Assembly: GCF_013374995.1 (NCBI RefSeq) | Contig: NZ_CP056030.1 | Coordinates: forward strand, 4,248,501 to 4,312,500 | Length of the DNA stretch: 64,000 nucleotides | From: Pseudomonas eucalypticola | GTDB taxonomy: Bacteria > Pseudomonadota > Gammaproteobacteria > Pseudomonadales > Pseudomonadaceae | Direction of reading: 5' to 3' | In this document: one piece after another, positions 17,282 to 27,027 of the stretch | How the letters are laid out: each line of letters begins with the position of its first letter | How positions within the stretch are numbered: the first letter of the stretch is position 1 | Notes under the pieces: generated by a model | What the model was told of the DNA's origin: nothing | Database searches by the model: none | Seen by the model: the letters and a program-made list of their open reading frames with translations, nothing else | Made by a program: the position numbers and the translations under genes

Positions 17282-17695
17282 ATGGGTAACAAAGGATTCG
17301 ATACGGTCATCGAAGTGAAATACCGCGATACCGACTCCATGGGCCACGTGAGCAGCCCGGTGTACTACGACTACCTGCAGCATGCTTACCTGAGCTACAT
17401 GCACAACCTGCTGAACCTGCCCAAGGATCAGAAGCTGCCGCACATCATGATCAAGACATCGTGCGAATACGTGCAGCCCGCCATTTACGGCGACACGCTG
17501 ACCGTGGCCAGCCGCGTGGTGAAGTTCGGCACCAAGAGCTTCGAGATGGAACACATCATGCACCGCCACGACGCGGAAAAGACCGTCGTTGCCAAGGGCC
17601 AGTCCATCCACGTGATGTTCGACTACGAGCAGAACCGCAGCACGGTGGTACCGGAACACTTCAAGCACCAGGTGGCGACCTTCCAGGAAGCCTGA
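17282..17695 (+). CDS. 4HBT hot-dog fold acyl-CoA thioesterase
   Basis: 137 residues, a normal length for the 4-hydroxybenzoyl-CoA thioesterase family. The active-site strand-helix is VKYRDTDSMGHVSSPVYYDY near residue 13, with Asp in the RDTD motif; the usual HVNN is HVSS here. TSCEYVQPAIYGDTLTV and AKGQSIHVMFD complete the hot-dog pattern. Family members hydrolyse acyl- or aroyl-CoA esters in the cytoplasm. It is the first gene of a six-gene plus-strand operon and could act like TdaD of tropodithietic acid biosynthesis or as a proofreading thioesterase on a ring-derived CoA ester. That role is inferred from the gene set. Confidence 0.75.
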   Translation: MGNKGFDTVIEVKYRDTDSMGHVSSPVYYDYLQHAYLSYMHNLLNLPKDQKLPHIMIKTSCEYVQPAIYGDTLTVASRVVKFGTKSFEMEHIMHRHDAEKTVVAKGQSIHVMFDYEQNRSTVVPEHFKHQVATFQEA

Positions 17696-17712
17696 CGCGC
17701 ACGGCTGCGCCC

Positions 17713-17736
17713 CTTCGCCGGCCAATGCCGGCGAAG
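17713..17736 (+). repeat. REP-like hairpin between thioesterase and acyl-CoA dehydrogenase genes
   Basis: CTTCGCCGGC and GCCGGCGAAG form a perfect 10-bp stem around the loop CAAT. This is the common Pseudomonas extragenic hairpin type. Between co-oriented genes it probably adjusts mRNA stability. Confidence 0.6.
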
Positions 17737-17761
17737 CCCTACCCCAAGAAGGACTTTGCAC

Positions 17762-18907
17762 ATGAATCTATCCTGGAGCGACGCCTCCCGCGCCGTGATC
17801 GAACGTTATCGGACCCTGGGCGCGGAACTGGCCGCGGCGCGCGCCGGCACCCCCGAGGGGTTCGACTATGCAGGCTGGAAGCGCCTGACCGACAGCGGCC
17901 TGTGGAAGCTGGTCATCCCGCAAGCCTACGGCGGCCAGGGTGAAGACTGGTGGGCCTTCACGGCCGCGCTGGAAGGGCTGGCAACCTCCATCCGCACCCC
18001 CGAACTGCTGTTGTCGGTGATCGCCCAGGCCGGCATGGTCCGGGCGTTGATGCTATACGGTAGCGAAGAGCAGAAAGACCGCTACCTGGCGGCCATCCTC
18101 AACGGCGCCATCAGCGCCACCGGTATCGCCGAACCCGGCACCGGCACCGACGTACGCAGCATCGCCACACAGATCACCGCCGAAGGCGATGGCTACCGCC
18201 TGGTGGGCAGCAAGTACAACATCGCCCACGCGCCCATCGCCGACTTCACCCTGGTGGTGACCAAGGTGGCCGGCGCCGAAAAACAGAACATCGCCCTGGT
18301 GCTGATCGACAAGGACACCCCCGGCCTGCGCCGTGGTGAACCCGACAGCAAACTGGGTAACCGCAACCTGCCCACCGGCGCACTGTTCTTCGACAACGTG
18401 CCTGTGCCGGCCAGCCAGGTATTGGGCCAGGTGGGCAAAGGCCTGCAGCAGTTGATCAATATCATCTCGCTGGGCCGGGCTTACTACGGCCTGGTGGCCG
18501 TCAACCTGCCCGCCCCCTTCATTGGTGAAGCCCTTGACTATGCGGCGAACCGCCAAAGCTTCAAGAGCGCGATCGATACCCACCAATACGTGCAGAAGCG
18601 CCTGGTGGACCTCACCATCGGCATGGAGCGCAACCGCTGGATGGTCTATGCCGCGCTGCATCAGTTGCTGACCCGGGACCCGCAAGCCCTGCTCAGTTGT
18701 TCGATCGCCAAACTGGGCGCCTCCCAGGACTTCATCGACAGCGCCCTGAGCCTGCTCAAGCTGTATGGCAGCCTGGGCTACCACGAAGGGCCGGTGTCCC
18801 AGCTGGTCAAGGATGCACTGGGCTTCGCGGCCGTCGGCGGCACGGAAGAGATGCACCAGAAGAACATCTTCAACCAGATCCTGCGGCTTCACGGCACCCA
18901 CGCCTGA
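17762..18907 (+). CDS. Acyl-CoA dehydrogenase-like flavoprotein lacking the usual catalytic Glu (TdaE-like candidate)
   Basis: 381 residues with the full ACAD layout: an N-terminal helical domain, the middle-domain signature ISATGIAEPGTGTDVRSI near 115 and a C-terminal helical bundle. The C-terminal segment where most family members have YEGTxEIQ reads VGGTEEMHQ, so the residue aligned with the classical catalytic Glu is Gly. This suggests it is not a normal alpha,beta-dehydrogenase. TdaE in tropone biosynthesis is an ACAD-like flavoprotein that oxygenates a phenylacetyl-CoA-derived ring and breaks the CoA ester. The neighbouring PaaK-, PaaA- and PaaC-like genes make a similar role attractive but unproven. 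ATG 17762 follows AAGGA at ideal spacing. Confidence 0.75.
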   Translation: MNLSWSDASRAVIERYRTLGAELAAARAGTPEGFDYAGWKRLTDSGLWKLVIPQAYGGQGEDWWAFTAALEGLATSIRTPELLLSVIAQAGMVRALMLYGSEEQKDRYLAAILNGAISATGIAEPGTGTDVRSIATQITAEGDGYRLVGSKYNIAHAPIADFTLVVTKVAGAEKQNIALVLIDKDTPGLRRGEPDSKLGNRNLPTGALFFDNVPVPASQVLGQVGKGLQQLINIISLGRAYYGLVAVNLPAPFIGEALDYAANRQSFKSAIDTHQYVQKRLVDLTIGMERNRWMVYAALHQLLTRDPQALLSCSIAKLGASQDFIDSALSLLKLYGSLGYHEGPVSQLVKDALGFAAVGGTEEMHQKNIFNQILRLHGTHA

Positions 18908-19059
18908 GCACACCCCTGCGAGGACGCGACCCGACGAGGTAGCGCCCGCCGTTCATTTTAATAAGACCCACCCTGCCTGTGTACACCAGCCCGCCTGCGC
19001 CCGCGCAGCGCAGGCTGCTGCGTGCGCGGCGGGGTGGGTCATTGACTGGGTACGAGACG

Positions 19060-20430
<1,371 letters not shown>

Positions 20431-20459
20431 ATGCGCAGCCGCCCGCAGGAAGATGCCCG

Positions 20460-21086
20460 ATGCCAAACTCCTCTCCCATGCAACTACGCCCTGCCTTGCC
20501 CGTTGGCCCAGGCGTGATCGAACAGGCGCTTGAACATCAGCTTCAGCGCCTGCTGCCCACCCACCACTGGTTGTGCCGTGCGCCCAGTTTCAAGCGCAAG
20601 CAACAATGGTTTCGCCGGCTGCTGGACGAAACCAGCCATGCCGTGCAGTTGCAGGACAGTGTCGACAACCCGCCCGCCCGGGCGTCTGTGGCCACACCCT
20701 GGGCGCGACACCTGGCAGCACCGCCACCGGGTACGCTGGCCGATTTTGCCGTGAGCAGTTGGTTGCTCGACAGCGTGAATCCGGCACTGCAACCCGATCA
20801 CCAGGCCCACCCCGGCTTCGCCAGCGCCTGCGAGCGCATCGAACGCCGGGCTATTTTCCATCGCCGCCAGGCATTCGAGCTGTTGCTGACCATGACCCGG
20901 CAACAGCAGACGGGCCTGGGCGGGCAGGTGCAGGCTGCCATCGACCGGCAGTGGCCCCACCTGTTGGAACGCCTGGCAGGCTGGCCCCAGGAAGAGCGTC
21001 AGCGGTTCATGGCCCGCACCCTGGAACAACTGCACTTTCTTGGCTGCCGCGCCGGCACGGCGCAGGCCGGGGAGCCTAGCCCATGA
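20460..21086 (+). CDS. Shortened, divergent PaaA-like ferritin-fold protein
   Basis: 208 residues against about 310-330 in PaaA, the catalytic subunit of phenylacetyl-CoA epoxidase. Collinear matches are W-L-CRAPSFKRK (PaaA WITRAPTLRRK), DETSH (DEAGH, first ExxH kept), TLADFAVSSWLLDS (TxxWADxGxxGWLVDG, Asp kept), RRAIFHRRQAFELLL (KEESFHQRQGFE, second ExxH changed so that the Glu aligned three before His is Ala) and WPQEERQRFMARTLEQLHFL near the end. The set of diiron ligands therefore looks incomplete. The start at 20460 has AGGA nine bases upstream; a GTG at 20427 overlapping the paaK-like stop is the alternative. It overlaps the PaaC-like gene by four bases, as a coupled pair. A ring-oxygenase-derived or structural role is inferred. 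Confidence 0.7.
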   Translation: MPNSSPMQLRPALPVGPGVIEQALEHQLQRLLPTHHWLCRAPSFKRKQQWFRRLLDETSHAVQLQDSVDNPPARASVATPWARHLAAPPPGTLADFAVSSWLLDSVNPALQPDHQAHPGFASACERIERRAIFHRRQAFELLLTMTRQQQTGLGGQVQAAIDRQWPHLLERLAGWPQEERQRFMARTLEQLHFLGCRAGTAQAGEPSP

Positions 21087-21790
21087 CTGAAACCACATCC
21101 GTGCTCGACACCCTGTTGCAGCTGGGCGACAGCGCACTGATCGCCAGCCAGCGGCTATGTGAGCGCTTCGGCCAGGCGCCCACCCTCGCCCAGGACCAGC
21201 AATGGCTGAGCATCGGCCTGGAATTGCTGGAGCAATCGCGCCAATGGCTGGAATACGCCGCCGAACTGCTCAATGACGGCCGCAATGCCGACCAGCTGGC
21301 GTTCCTGCGCGACGCCCGGCAGTTCCACAACCTGGTGATGCTCGAGCAGCCCCAGGACAACCCACTGCAGGCGGGCCTGTGCCACTGGCTCTACGACGGC
21401 TGGCACCAGGCACGGCTAATCACGTTGCAAGGGTCGCCGCTGCCGTTGCTGGCCATTACCGCGCGCCGTGCCCTGCCCCAGGTGCGCGGCCACTGGGAGC
21501 ATTCCAACCAATGGCTGCTGGACGCCAGCACCCAGGACCGACCCGGCCTGCAGCAGGCGCTCGACCAGCTCTGGCCCTTGTGCCGGGGCGTGCCACCGGA
21601 CAGCCATGACCGCGATGAAAAGGGCATCGACCGCAGTTGGCGCATGCCGCTCAAGGCTGCCCTGGCCCGCGCCGGCCTTACCCCGCCACGCCGGGTGCCG
21701 GCCGCCCCATCGCGTGACCACGCCCATTTGCAGGCCGTGCTGCAACCCCTGCAAGGCGTAGCGCGCACTGCCCCCCATCACCGTTGGTGA
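21083..21790 (+). CDS. PaaC-like ferritin-fold protein
   Basis: 235 residues, close to the 248 of PaaC, the structural partner of PaaA. The alignment is visible throughout: LLQLGDSALIASQRLCERFG and QAPTL (PaaC LRLGDNCLVLSQRL, HAPEL), SIGLELLEQSRQWLEYAAEL, ADQLAFLRDARQFHNLVMLE, QPQDNPLQAGLC, and a C-terminus ending in W as PaaC does. The start ATG overlaps the stop of the PaaA-like gene (ATGA), showing translational coupling and probably complex formation. PaaB, PaaD and PaaE homologues are not in the window, so electron supply, if any, must come from elsewhere. The pair may bind a phenylacetyl-CoA-type ligand instead of, or in addition to, oxidising it. Confidence 0.72.
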   Translation: MTETTSVLDTLLQLGDSALIASQRLCERFGQAPTLAQDQQWLSIGLELLEQSRQWLEYAAELLNDGRNADQLAFLRDARQFHNLVMLEQPQDNPLQAGLCHWLYDGWHQARLITLQGSPLPLLAITARRALPQVRGHWEHSNQWLLDASTQDRPGLQQALDQLWPLCRGVPPDSHDRDEKGIDRSWRMPLKAALARAGLTPPRRVPAAPSRDHAHLQAVLQPLQGVARTAPHHRW

Positions 21791-21819
21791 GCTGAACCCA
21801 CCACTCAGGACTATCGATC

Positions 21820-23508
21820 ATGGACATGACCATTGGCGACTTTCTATTGCGCCGCTTGCGCGAACTCGGCATCAACCACCTGTTCGGCGTACCGGGGGAT
21901 TACAACCTGGCGTTTCTGGAACAGGTGGAAGCCCGGGACGACATTCACTTCATCGGCAACTGCAACGAACTCAATGCCGCCTACGCCGCCGACGGCTATG
22001 CCCGTACCCGCGGTTTCGGCTGCCTGCTGACCACCTATGGCGTGGGTGACCTCAGTGCCCTCAATGGCGTGGCCGGTGCCTACGCCGAACGTGTGCCGGT
22101 GGTGCTGGTCTCGGGCGCCCCGCCCCTGCACGCCATCCTCAACCGCGCCCTGCTGCACCACACCCTGGTGGATGGCAACTATGACAACGTGATGGTTGCC
22201 GTGCGCCAGTTCACCGTGGCCCAGGCGCGCATCACCGTGGAAAACGCCACCGCGGAAATCGACCGCGTGCTGCTGACCTGTTTCCGCGAACGCCGCCCGG
22301 TGTACCTGCAGTTGCCCTCGGACCTTGCCACCCTGCAGGTCGAGGTCCCCGGCACCCCGCTGGCACTGCGCGAAACCCGCAGCGATCCTCAGCAACTGGG
22401 CGAAGTGCTGGAACGCTTGCAACAGCGGCTGGCCAAGGCGGCCAACCCGGTGCTGCTGGTGGACGTCGATGTGGCGCGCTTTGGCCTGACCGAACAAGTG
22501 CTGTCGCTGATCGAGGCCCGCGGGCTACCGTTCGCCAGCATGGTGCCGGCCAAGGCCGTGCTGGATGAACACCACCCTCTGTTCCTGGGCACTTACGTGG
22601 GCGCCGGCTCCGCCCCCGCCGTACGCACGGCTGTGGAAGGCTCGGATTGCGTGATCGGCCTGGGGGCGTGTTTCGCCGACGTCAGCACCGGCTTGTTCTC
22701 CCAGCAACTGCAGGCCGATGCGTTGATCCAGCTGCACCCCTACAGCGCCTCCCTGGACGGCCTGAATTTCAATGCCGTGGCCGTCGGCCAGGTGCTGGAC
22801 GGGCTGATCACCACGACCGTCAAGCGCACTGACACCCCGGCCACCCCGGCCGTCGCGCCGGCCCCCGCGTGGCAAGCCGAGGCCGACAGCCCCCTGAGCC
22901 AGGCGCGGTTCTGGACGCGCATGGGCAGTTTCATCCGCTCCGGTGATGTGATCATCGCCGAGAACGGCACCTCGGCCTCCGGCCTGGGGGGGCTGCGCAT
23001 GCCAGCGGCGGTCACGTATATCAGCCAGCCGCTGTGGGGCGCCATTGGCTACACCTTGCCGGCCCTGCTGGGCACACAGTTGGCACAACCCTCGCGCCGC
23101 CAGTTGCTGTTCATTGGCGATGGCTCGTTGCAGGTGACCGTGCAGGAACTGTCGAGCCTGCTGCGCCTGAACCTCAAGCCGATCATCTTCGTCATCAACA
23201 ACGATGGCTACACCATCGAACGGCTGATACTGGGGGAAAACTCCAGCTACAACGACATCAACCCGTGGCGCTACGCCGAGCTGCCGAAAGTGCTCGACAC
23301 GCGCCAGCGGGCGCGCTGCTTCACGGTGCATACCGAGGCGCAACTGGAGGCCGTGTTGAACGACCCCCAGGGGCCTGATGAGTTGCTGTTCATCGAGGTG
23401 GTGATGGAGCGCATGGACGCCCCCGATTCACTGCGGCGCTTCGCCAAGCTGTTCGCCGACTTCGATTACGGTGTGCGCCCCGCACGGCAGGGTGTGCCGG
23501 TGAACTGA
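21820..23508 (+). CDS. ThDP-dependent 2-oxo acid decarboxylase (indolepyruvate/phenylpyruvate decarboxylase type)
   Basis: 562 residues of the pyruvate decarboxylase / IpdC family. The N-terminus DFLLRRLRELGINHLFGVPG leads to the activating Glu in GNCNELNAAYAADGYAR near 50. The adjacent His pair of the decarboxylases is present in LLHHTLVDGNYDN near 112. The ThDP motif GDGSLQVTVQELSSLLR ending in INND lies near 430. These enzymes convert phenylpyruvate or indole-3-pyruvate to the arylacetaldehyde in the cytoplasm. It is the last gene of the operon, 29 bases after the PaaC-like gene, and would supply phenylacetaldehyde, hence phenylacetate for the PaaK-like ligase, from aromatic amino-acid transamination. 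It converges with the SDR gene. Confidence 0.82.
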   Translation: MDMTIGDFLLRRLRELGINHLFGVPGDYNLAFLEQVEARDDIHFIGNCNELNAAYAADGYARTRGFGCLLTTYGVGDLSALNGVAGAYAERVPVVLVSGAPPLHAILNRALLHHTLVDGNYDNVMVAVRQFTVAQARITVENATAEIDRVLLTCFRERRPVYLQLPSDLATLQVEVPGTPLALRETRSDPQQLGEVLERLQQRLAKAANPVLLVDVDVARFGLTEQVLSLIEARGLPFASMVPAKAVLDEHHPLFLGTYVGAGSAPAVRTAVEGSDCVIGLGACFADVSTGLFSQQLQADALIQLHPYSASLDGLNFNAVAVGQVLDGLITTTVKRTDTPATPAVAPAPAWQAEADSPLSQARFWTRMGSFIRSGDVIIAENGTSASGLGGLRMPAAVTYISQPLWGAIGYTLPALLGTQLAQPSRRQLLFIGDGSLQVTVQELSSLLRLNLKPIIFVINNDGYTIERLILGENSSYNDINPWRYAELPKVLDTRQRARCFTVHTEAQLEAVLNDPQGPDELLFIEVVMERMDAPDSLRRFAKLFADFDYGVRPARQGVPVN

Positions 23509-23535
23509 AGGGGGAGTTCCCCCCCTGTCATCGCG

Positions 23536-24330
23536 TCAGGCAATCGCCCGCACCACGCCGCCGTCCACCCGCAGCGCTGCCCCCGTGGTAGCGCTGGCCT
23601 GGCGCGAAGCCAGGTAGACCACCATGTTGGCCACCTCTTCGACCGTCGCCAGGCGACGGATGATCGAGGTGGGCCGGTTTTCGGTGATGAAGTCACGCTC
23701 CAGCGCTTCGCTGCCCACGCCTTTTTCCTCCGCCATCTGCTGGAAGAAACTGCCGACGCCTTCGGAACGCGTGGGCCCTGGCAGCACGGCGTTGACCGTC
23801 ACGCCGGTCCCGGCCAGGGTTTCGGCCAGCCCGCGGGACACCGCCAGCAAGGCAGTCTTGGTGGTACCGTAATGGACCATTTCGGTGGGAATCTGCAAGG
23901 CCGACTCACTGGACAGGAACATCACCCGGCCCCATTGCGCCGTGACCATCTGCGGCGCGTAATGGCGCGACAAGCGCACCGCACTCATCACGTTGACATC
24001 GAAGAAGTGCTGCCACTCCTCATCACTGATATCGAAAAAGGCTTTGGGGGCGAAGATGCCCAGGTTGTTGACTAGGATATCGGCCCTGGTCACCCGCGCA
24101 AACAGCCGGCTGGCGCCGTCAAGGGTGCTCAGATCCGCAGCCACGCCAATCAGCTTGGCGCCCGGCAGCTTGCTCTGGATGTGCTTGATGGCCTGCAGGA
24201 CCCGCCCTTCGGTACGGCCGTTGATCACCACCTCGGCGCCGGCCTCGGCCAGCCCGGCGGCAATGGCAAGGCCGATGCCGGCGGTGGAGCCACTGACGAT
24301 CGCACGCTTGCCGTGGAGAGAAATATTCAT
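23536..24330 (-). CDS. Short-chain dehydrogenase/reductase
   Basis: 264-residue classical SDR. Cofactor motif GSTAGIGLAIA near residue 14, ILVNNLG near 85, catalytic Ser in FLSSESALQ near 140, Tyr and Lys in YGTTK near 152, and a C-terminal TTGAALRVDGGVVR. The NxR pattern after strand 2 (INGRTEG) suggests NADP preference. It is the last gene of the minus-strand unit EmrB-EmrA-OMF-SDR, 140 bases after the OMF gene. It may reduce or oxidise a ring alcohol or ketone in the product pathway. It lies tail-to-tail with the decarboxylase gene, whose stop is 27 bases away. Confidence 0.8.
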   Translation of the reverse strand: MNISLHGKRAIVSGSTAGIGLAIAAGLAEAGAEVVINGRTEGRVLQAIKHIQSKLPGAKLIGVAADLSTLDGASRLFARVTRADILVNNLGIFAPKAFFDISDEEWQHFFDVNVMSAVRLSRHYAPQMVTAQWGRVMFLSSESALQIPTEMVHYGTTKTALLAVSRGLAETLAGTGVTVNAVLPGPTRSEGVGSFFQQMAEEKGVGSEALERDFITENRPTSIIRRLATVEEVANMVVYLASRQASATTGAALRVDGGVVRAIA

Positions 24331-24469
24331 GGTTACCTCGCTGGGGTGGGAAATCGCTGGAAAGGGCCCGCGGCACGCACGTCAACGCACGTAGCAGCGG
24401 ACCTGGCCGGGTCACAAAGACCGCGCCGCGCCCGGCCCACCGCATGCGCCGCCGACGCGGCCATGGCCG

Positions 24470-25933
24470 CTACAAGGGCTTGGACGCCTGGCCGTTGGTG
24501 GCCACCGGCAGCATCGATTGCCAACCGCCGCCCAATGCCTTGTAAAGGTTCACCCGTGCCAGGGAGACGCTGGCCGAGCTGTCGACCAGTTGCTCCTGGT
24601 TGCTCAGCAATGTCGCCTGCACGGTCAGCACGTTGAGGAAATCCACCGCCCCGGAAACGTATTGGTGCTGCACGGTATCCAGGGCAACCTGGCTCTGGCT
24701 GACCGCCTCCGCCAGACGGTCACGGCGCAGTTGCTCGGCGTTATAGGCGACCATCACGTCATCGATGTCATGCCAGGCCTTGAGCACCGTCTGCTGGTAC
24801 TCGATCGCCGCTTGCTGTTGCTGTGCTTCACGCAGCTTCAACATGCCACGCAGCCGCCCACCCTCGAAAATCGGCAAGGTGAACTGCGGGCCGAACGCAA
24901 AGGCATGGGAACTCCAGGAGCCGAAGTTGGACAGTTGCAAGGCCTGGAAACCCACACTGCCGGAGAGGCTGATGCGCGGGTAGAAGTCGGCCTTGGCCAC
25001 GCCAATCATGGCCGTGGCTTCATGCAGGGCGGCTTCGGCCTGGAGAATATCCGGGCGCCGCTGCGCCAATTCCGAAGGCAGGCCCATGCCCAGGCGCTCG
25101 GTACTCACCGGTACGGGCGCGGACTTTTCCAGCTGCGCCTGCAACGCCCGTGGCGCCTGGCCCAACAACAGGCTCAAGGCATTGATCAGGCGCGCCTGCT
25201 GTTCCTCCAGGGTCGGCAGGCGGGCTTCGATAGCGGCCACCTGCGCTGAAGCCTGGGCGATGTCCAGGTGGGTGGCGACGCCGTCGTCGAAGCGCATCTG
25301 CGACAGTTTCAGGCTGTGCTGCGACACGCCCAGGTTATCGCGTATCACGGCCAGGGTTGCCTGGGTGGCGCGCAACCGGATGTAGTCGGCAGCGGTCTCG
25401 CTCAACACACTGAGCAGCACCCCGCGCCGGGCATTTTCCGACACCTGCACGTTGGCGTTGGCTGCCTCGACTTCACGCCGGATACCGCCCCAGAAGTCCG
25501 GCTCCCAGGAGGTCTGCAGGTCGGTCTGCCACAGGTTGAAGGCTGAATGCCCCTCCTCGTAGGAAGGGTCGTTGAGGCCCACGGCGCTGTTGCGGGCGCG
25601 GCTGTATTGGCCGCTGAGGCCCACCGAAGGGTAGCGGTCGCCACTGACCACTTGCCGCGTGGCACGGCTTTGCAGCAAGCGGCTCGCGGCCACTTTCAGG
25701 TCCAGATTCTGCTCCACCGCCTGCTGGATCAGCGCACTGAGCTGGGGGTCGTTGAAGCTGTCCCACCAGCGTTCACCCAGGCTTGCATCCACCGCCTGGC
25801 TGGGCGCGCGCGGGCCTTCGACCGGCAGCCACTGCACTTCGCTGGTGGGCACCGGCCGCTTGAAATCGGGGCCAAGGGTGCAGGCACACAGGCTCGCCGC
25901 CGAGATCATCAGCACCATCGTTTTCAGACTCAT
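24470..25933 (-). CDS. Outer-membrane efflux lipoprotein, NodT/OprM type
   Basis: 487 residues. A lipoprotein signal ends in SLCAC with CTLGPDFKRP immediately after, the typical start of RND/EmrAB-type outer-membrane factors. Two TolC-like repeats follow, with coiled-coil periplasmic helices (for example QAVEQNLDLKVAASRLLQSR) and beta segments such as DRYPSVGLSGQYSRARNS and ADFYPRISLSGSVG. Its start overlaps the end of the membrane-fusion gene by four bases, so the two are translationally coupled. Together with the EmrA- and EmrB-like genes it forms a complete tripartite exporter, probably for the toxic or iron-binding product of the cluster. Confidence 0.85.
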   Translation of the reverse strand: MSLKTMVLMISAASLCACTLGPDFKRPVPTSEVQWLPVEGPRAPSQAVDASLGERWWDSFNDPQLSALIQQAVEQNLDLKVAASRLLQSRATRQVVSGDRYPSVGLSGQYSRARNSAVGLNDPSYEEGHSAFNLWQTDLQTSWEPDFWGGIRREVEAANANVQVSENARRGVLLSVLSETAADYIRLRATQATLAVIRDNLGVSQHSLKLSQMRFDDGVATHLDIAQASAQVAAIEARLPTLEEQQARLINALSLLLGQAPRALQAQLEKSAPVPVSTERLGMGLPSELAQRRPDILQAEAALHEATAMIGVAKADFYPRISLSGSVGFQALQLSNFGSWSSHAFAFGPQFTLPIFEGGRLRGMLKLREAQQQQAAIEYQQTVLKAWHDIDDVMVAYNAEQLRRDRLAEAVSQSQVALDTVQHQYVSGAVDFLNVLTVQATLLSNQEQLVDSSASVSLARVNLYKALGGGWQSMLPVATNGQASKPL

Positions 25934-27003
25934 CGTGCGGTGACCTCTTTGGCCCGGGCTTGATCGTCATGGGCGCTGATGCGAATCCGCGCTTCCACCG
26001 ACATGCCCACCCGCAGCCGGCTGGACAGCGCCTGGTCGGCGTCCAGCACGATCTTCACCGGGATGCGCTGCACCACCTTGGTGAAGTTGCCGGTGGCGTT
26101 GTCCGGCTTGACCTGGGCAAAGGTCACGCCGGTGGCCGGTGCCAGGCTGTCCACGTGGCCTGTGAGGTGCTGGTCGCCAAAGGTGTCGACGCTGATATCG
26201 ACCTGTTGCCCGGGCACCACGTGGGTCAGTTGGGTTTCCTGGAAATTGGCCACCACATAGGCCTGCTGCAACGGCACCACCGCCAGCATCCGCGCGCCGG
26301 GTTCGACGAACGCGCCGACACGCACGGCGCGCTGGCCAACGATGCCATCGATGGGCGCCACGACTCGCGTGTAGGACAGGTTCAGGCGCGCAATGTCCTC
26401 CGCGGCCTTGGCATGCTTGAGGCCGCCTTCGGCGCCGTCGACCTGGGCGGTGAGAATTTCCACCTGCTTGCGCGCGGCCGCCAGTGCCGCCGTGGAGTTG
26501 GCCAGGCGGGCCCGGCCCTGGTCGACCTGGCTGCGCGATTGCTGGGCGTTCTGCACGGTGCCGGCACCCTGCCCCGCCAGGTGGTTGTAGCGCACCCACT
26601 CATGCTCGGCGAAGGCCAGTGCCGCCTGGTCGGCCTGCACGCTGGCCTGGGCCTGGGCAATGATCGAGGCCTGGCGTTCCAGCGTCGCCTTGGCGTTCTG
26701 GAACTGAGCCTGGGAGATCAGGGTCTGGGCCTGGGCCGCCAGCAGCGCTGCCTGGTAGTCGCGGTCATCGATATGGGCCACTTCCTGCCCGGCCTTGACC
26801 CATTGGTTGTCTTCCACCAGCACTTGGGTAATGAACCCCGAGACCTTTGGGGCGACCACTGTGTAGTCGGCCAGCACGTAGGCGTCGTTGGTGCTCTGCG
26901 AGCCCGAGGCACCGAACACCGCGGGCCAGGCCAGGTAAAGAATCCCGGCCACCGCGGCCACGGCCACGGTGATCAGAATGACGGTTGGCTTCTTGGTCAT
27001 CAT
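25930..27003 (-). CDS. Membrane-fusion protein, EmrA/HlyD type
   Basis: About 357 residues from ATG 27003 (GTG 27006 and ATG 27000 are adjacent alternatives). One N-terminal transmembrane helix (VILITVAVAAVAGILYLAW) is followed by the biotinyl-lipoyl-like half APKVSGFITQVLVEDNQWVK, a long coiled coil rich in Ala/Gln (about residues 80-190), the second lipoyl half VVAPIDGIVGQRAVRVG and a beta-barrel domain. It would bridge the inner-membrane EmrB-like pump and the outer-membrane factor. It lies between these two genes with a 4-base overlap downstream and about 24 bases upstream. Confidence 0.85.
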   Translation of the reverse strand: MMTKKPTVILITVAVAAVAGILYLAWPAVFGASGSQSTNDAYVLADYTVVAPKVSGFITQVLVEDNQWVKAGQEVAHIDDRDYQAALLAAQAQTLISQAQFQNAKATLERQASIIAQAQASVQADQAALAFAEHEWVRYNHLAGQGAGTVQNAQQSRSQVDQGRARLANSTAALAAARKQVEILTAQVDGAEGGLKHAKAAEDIARLNLSYTRVVAPIDGIVGQRAVRVGAFVEPGARMLAVVPLQQAYVVANFQETQLTHVVPGQQVDISVDTFGDQHLTGHVDSLAPATGVTFAQVKPDNATGNFTKVVQRIPVKIVLDADQALSSRLRVGMSVEARIRISAHDDQARAKEVTAR

Positions 27004-27027
27004 CACGACTTCTCTCTTGAAGGTTGA

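Noticed and set aside
23510..23535. G5/C5 inverted repeat as a bidirectional terminator between the decarboxylase and SDR genes
   Set aside because: The stem is only about five to six bases with a very small loop and no T-run; too weak to call.
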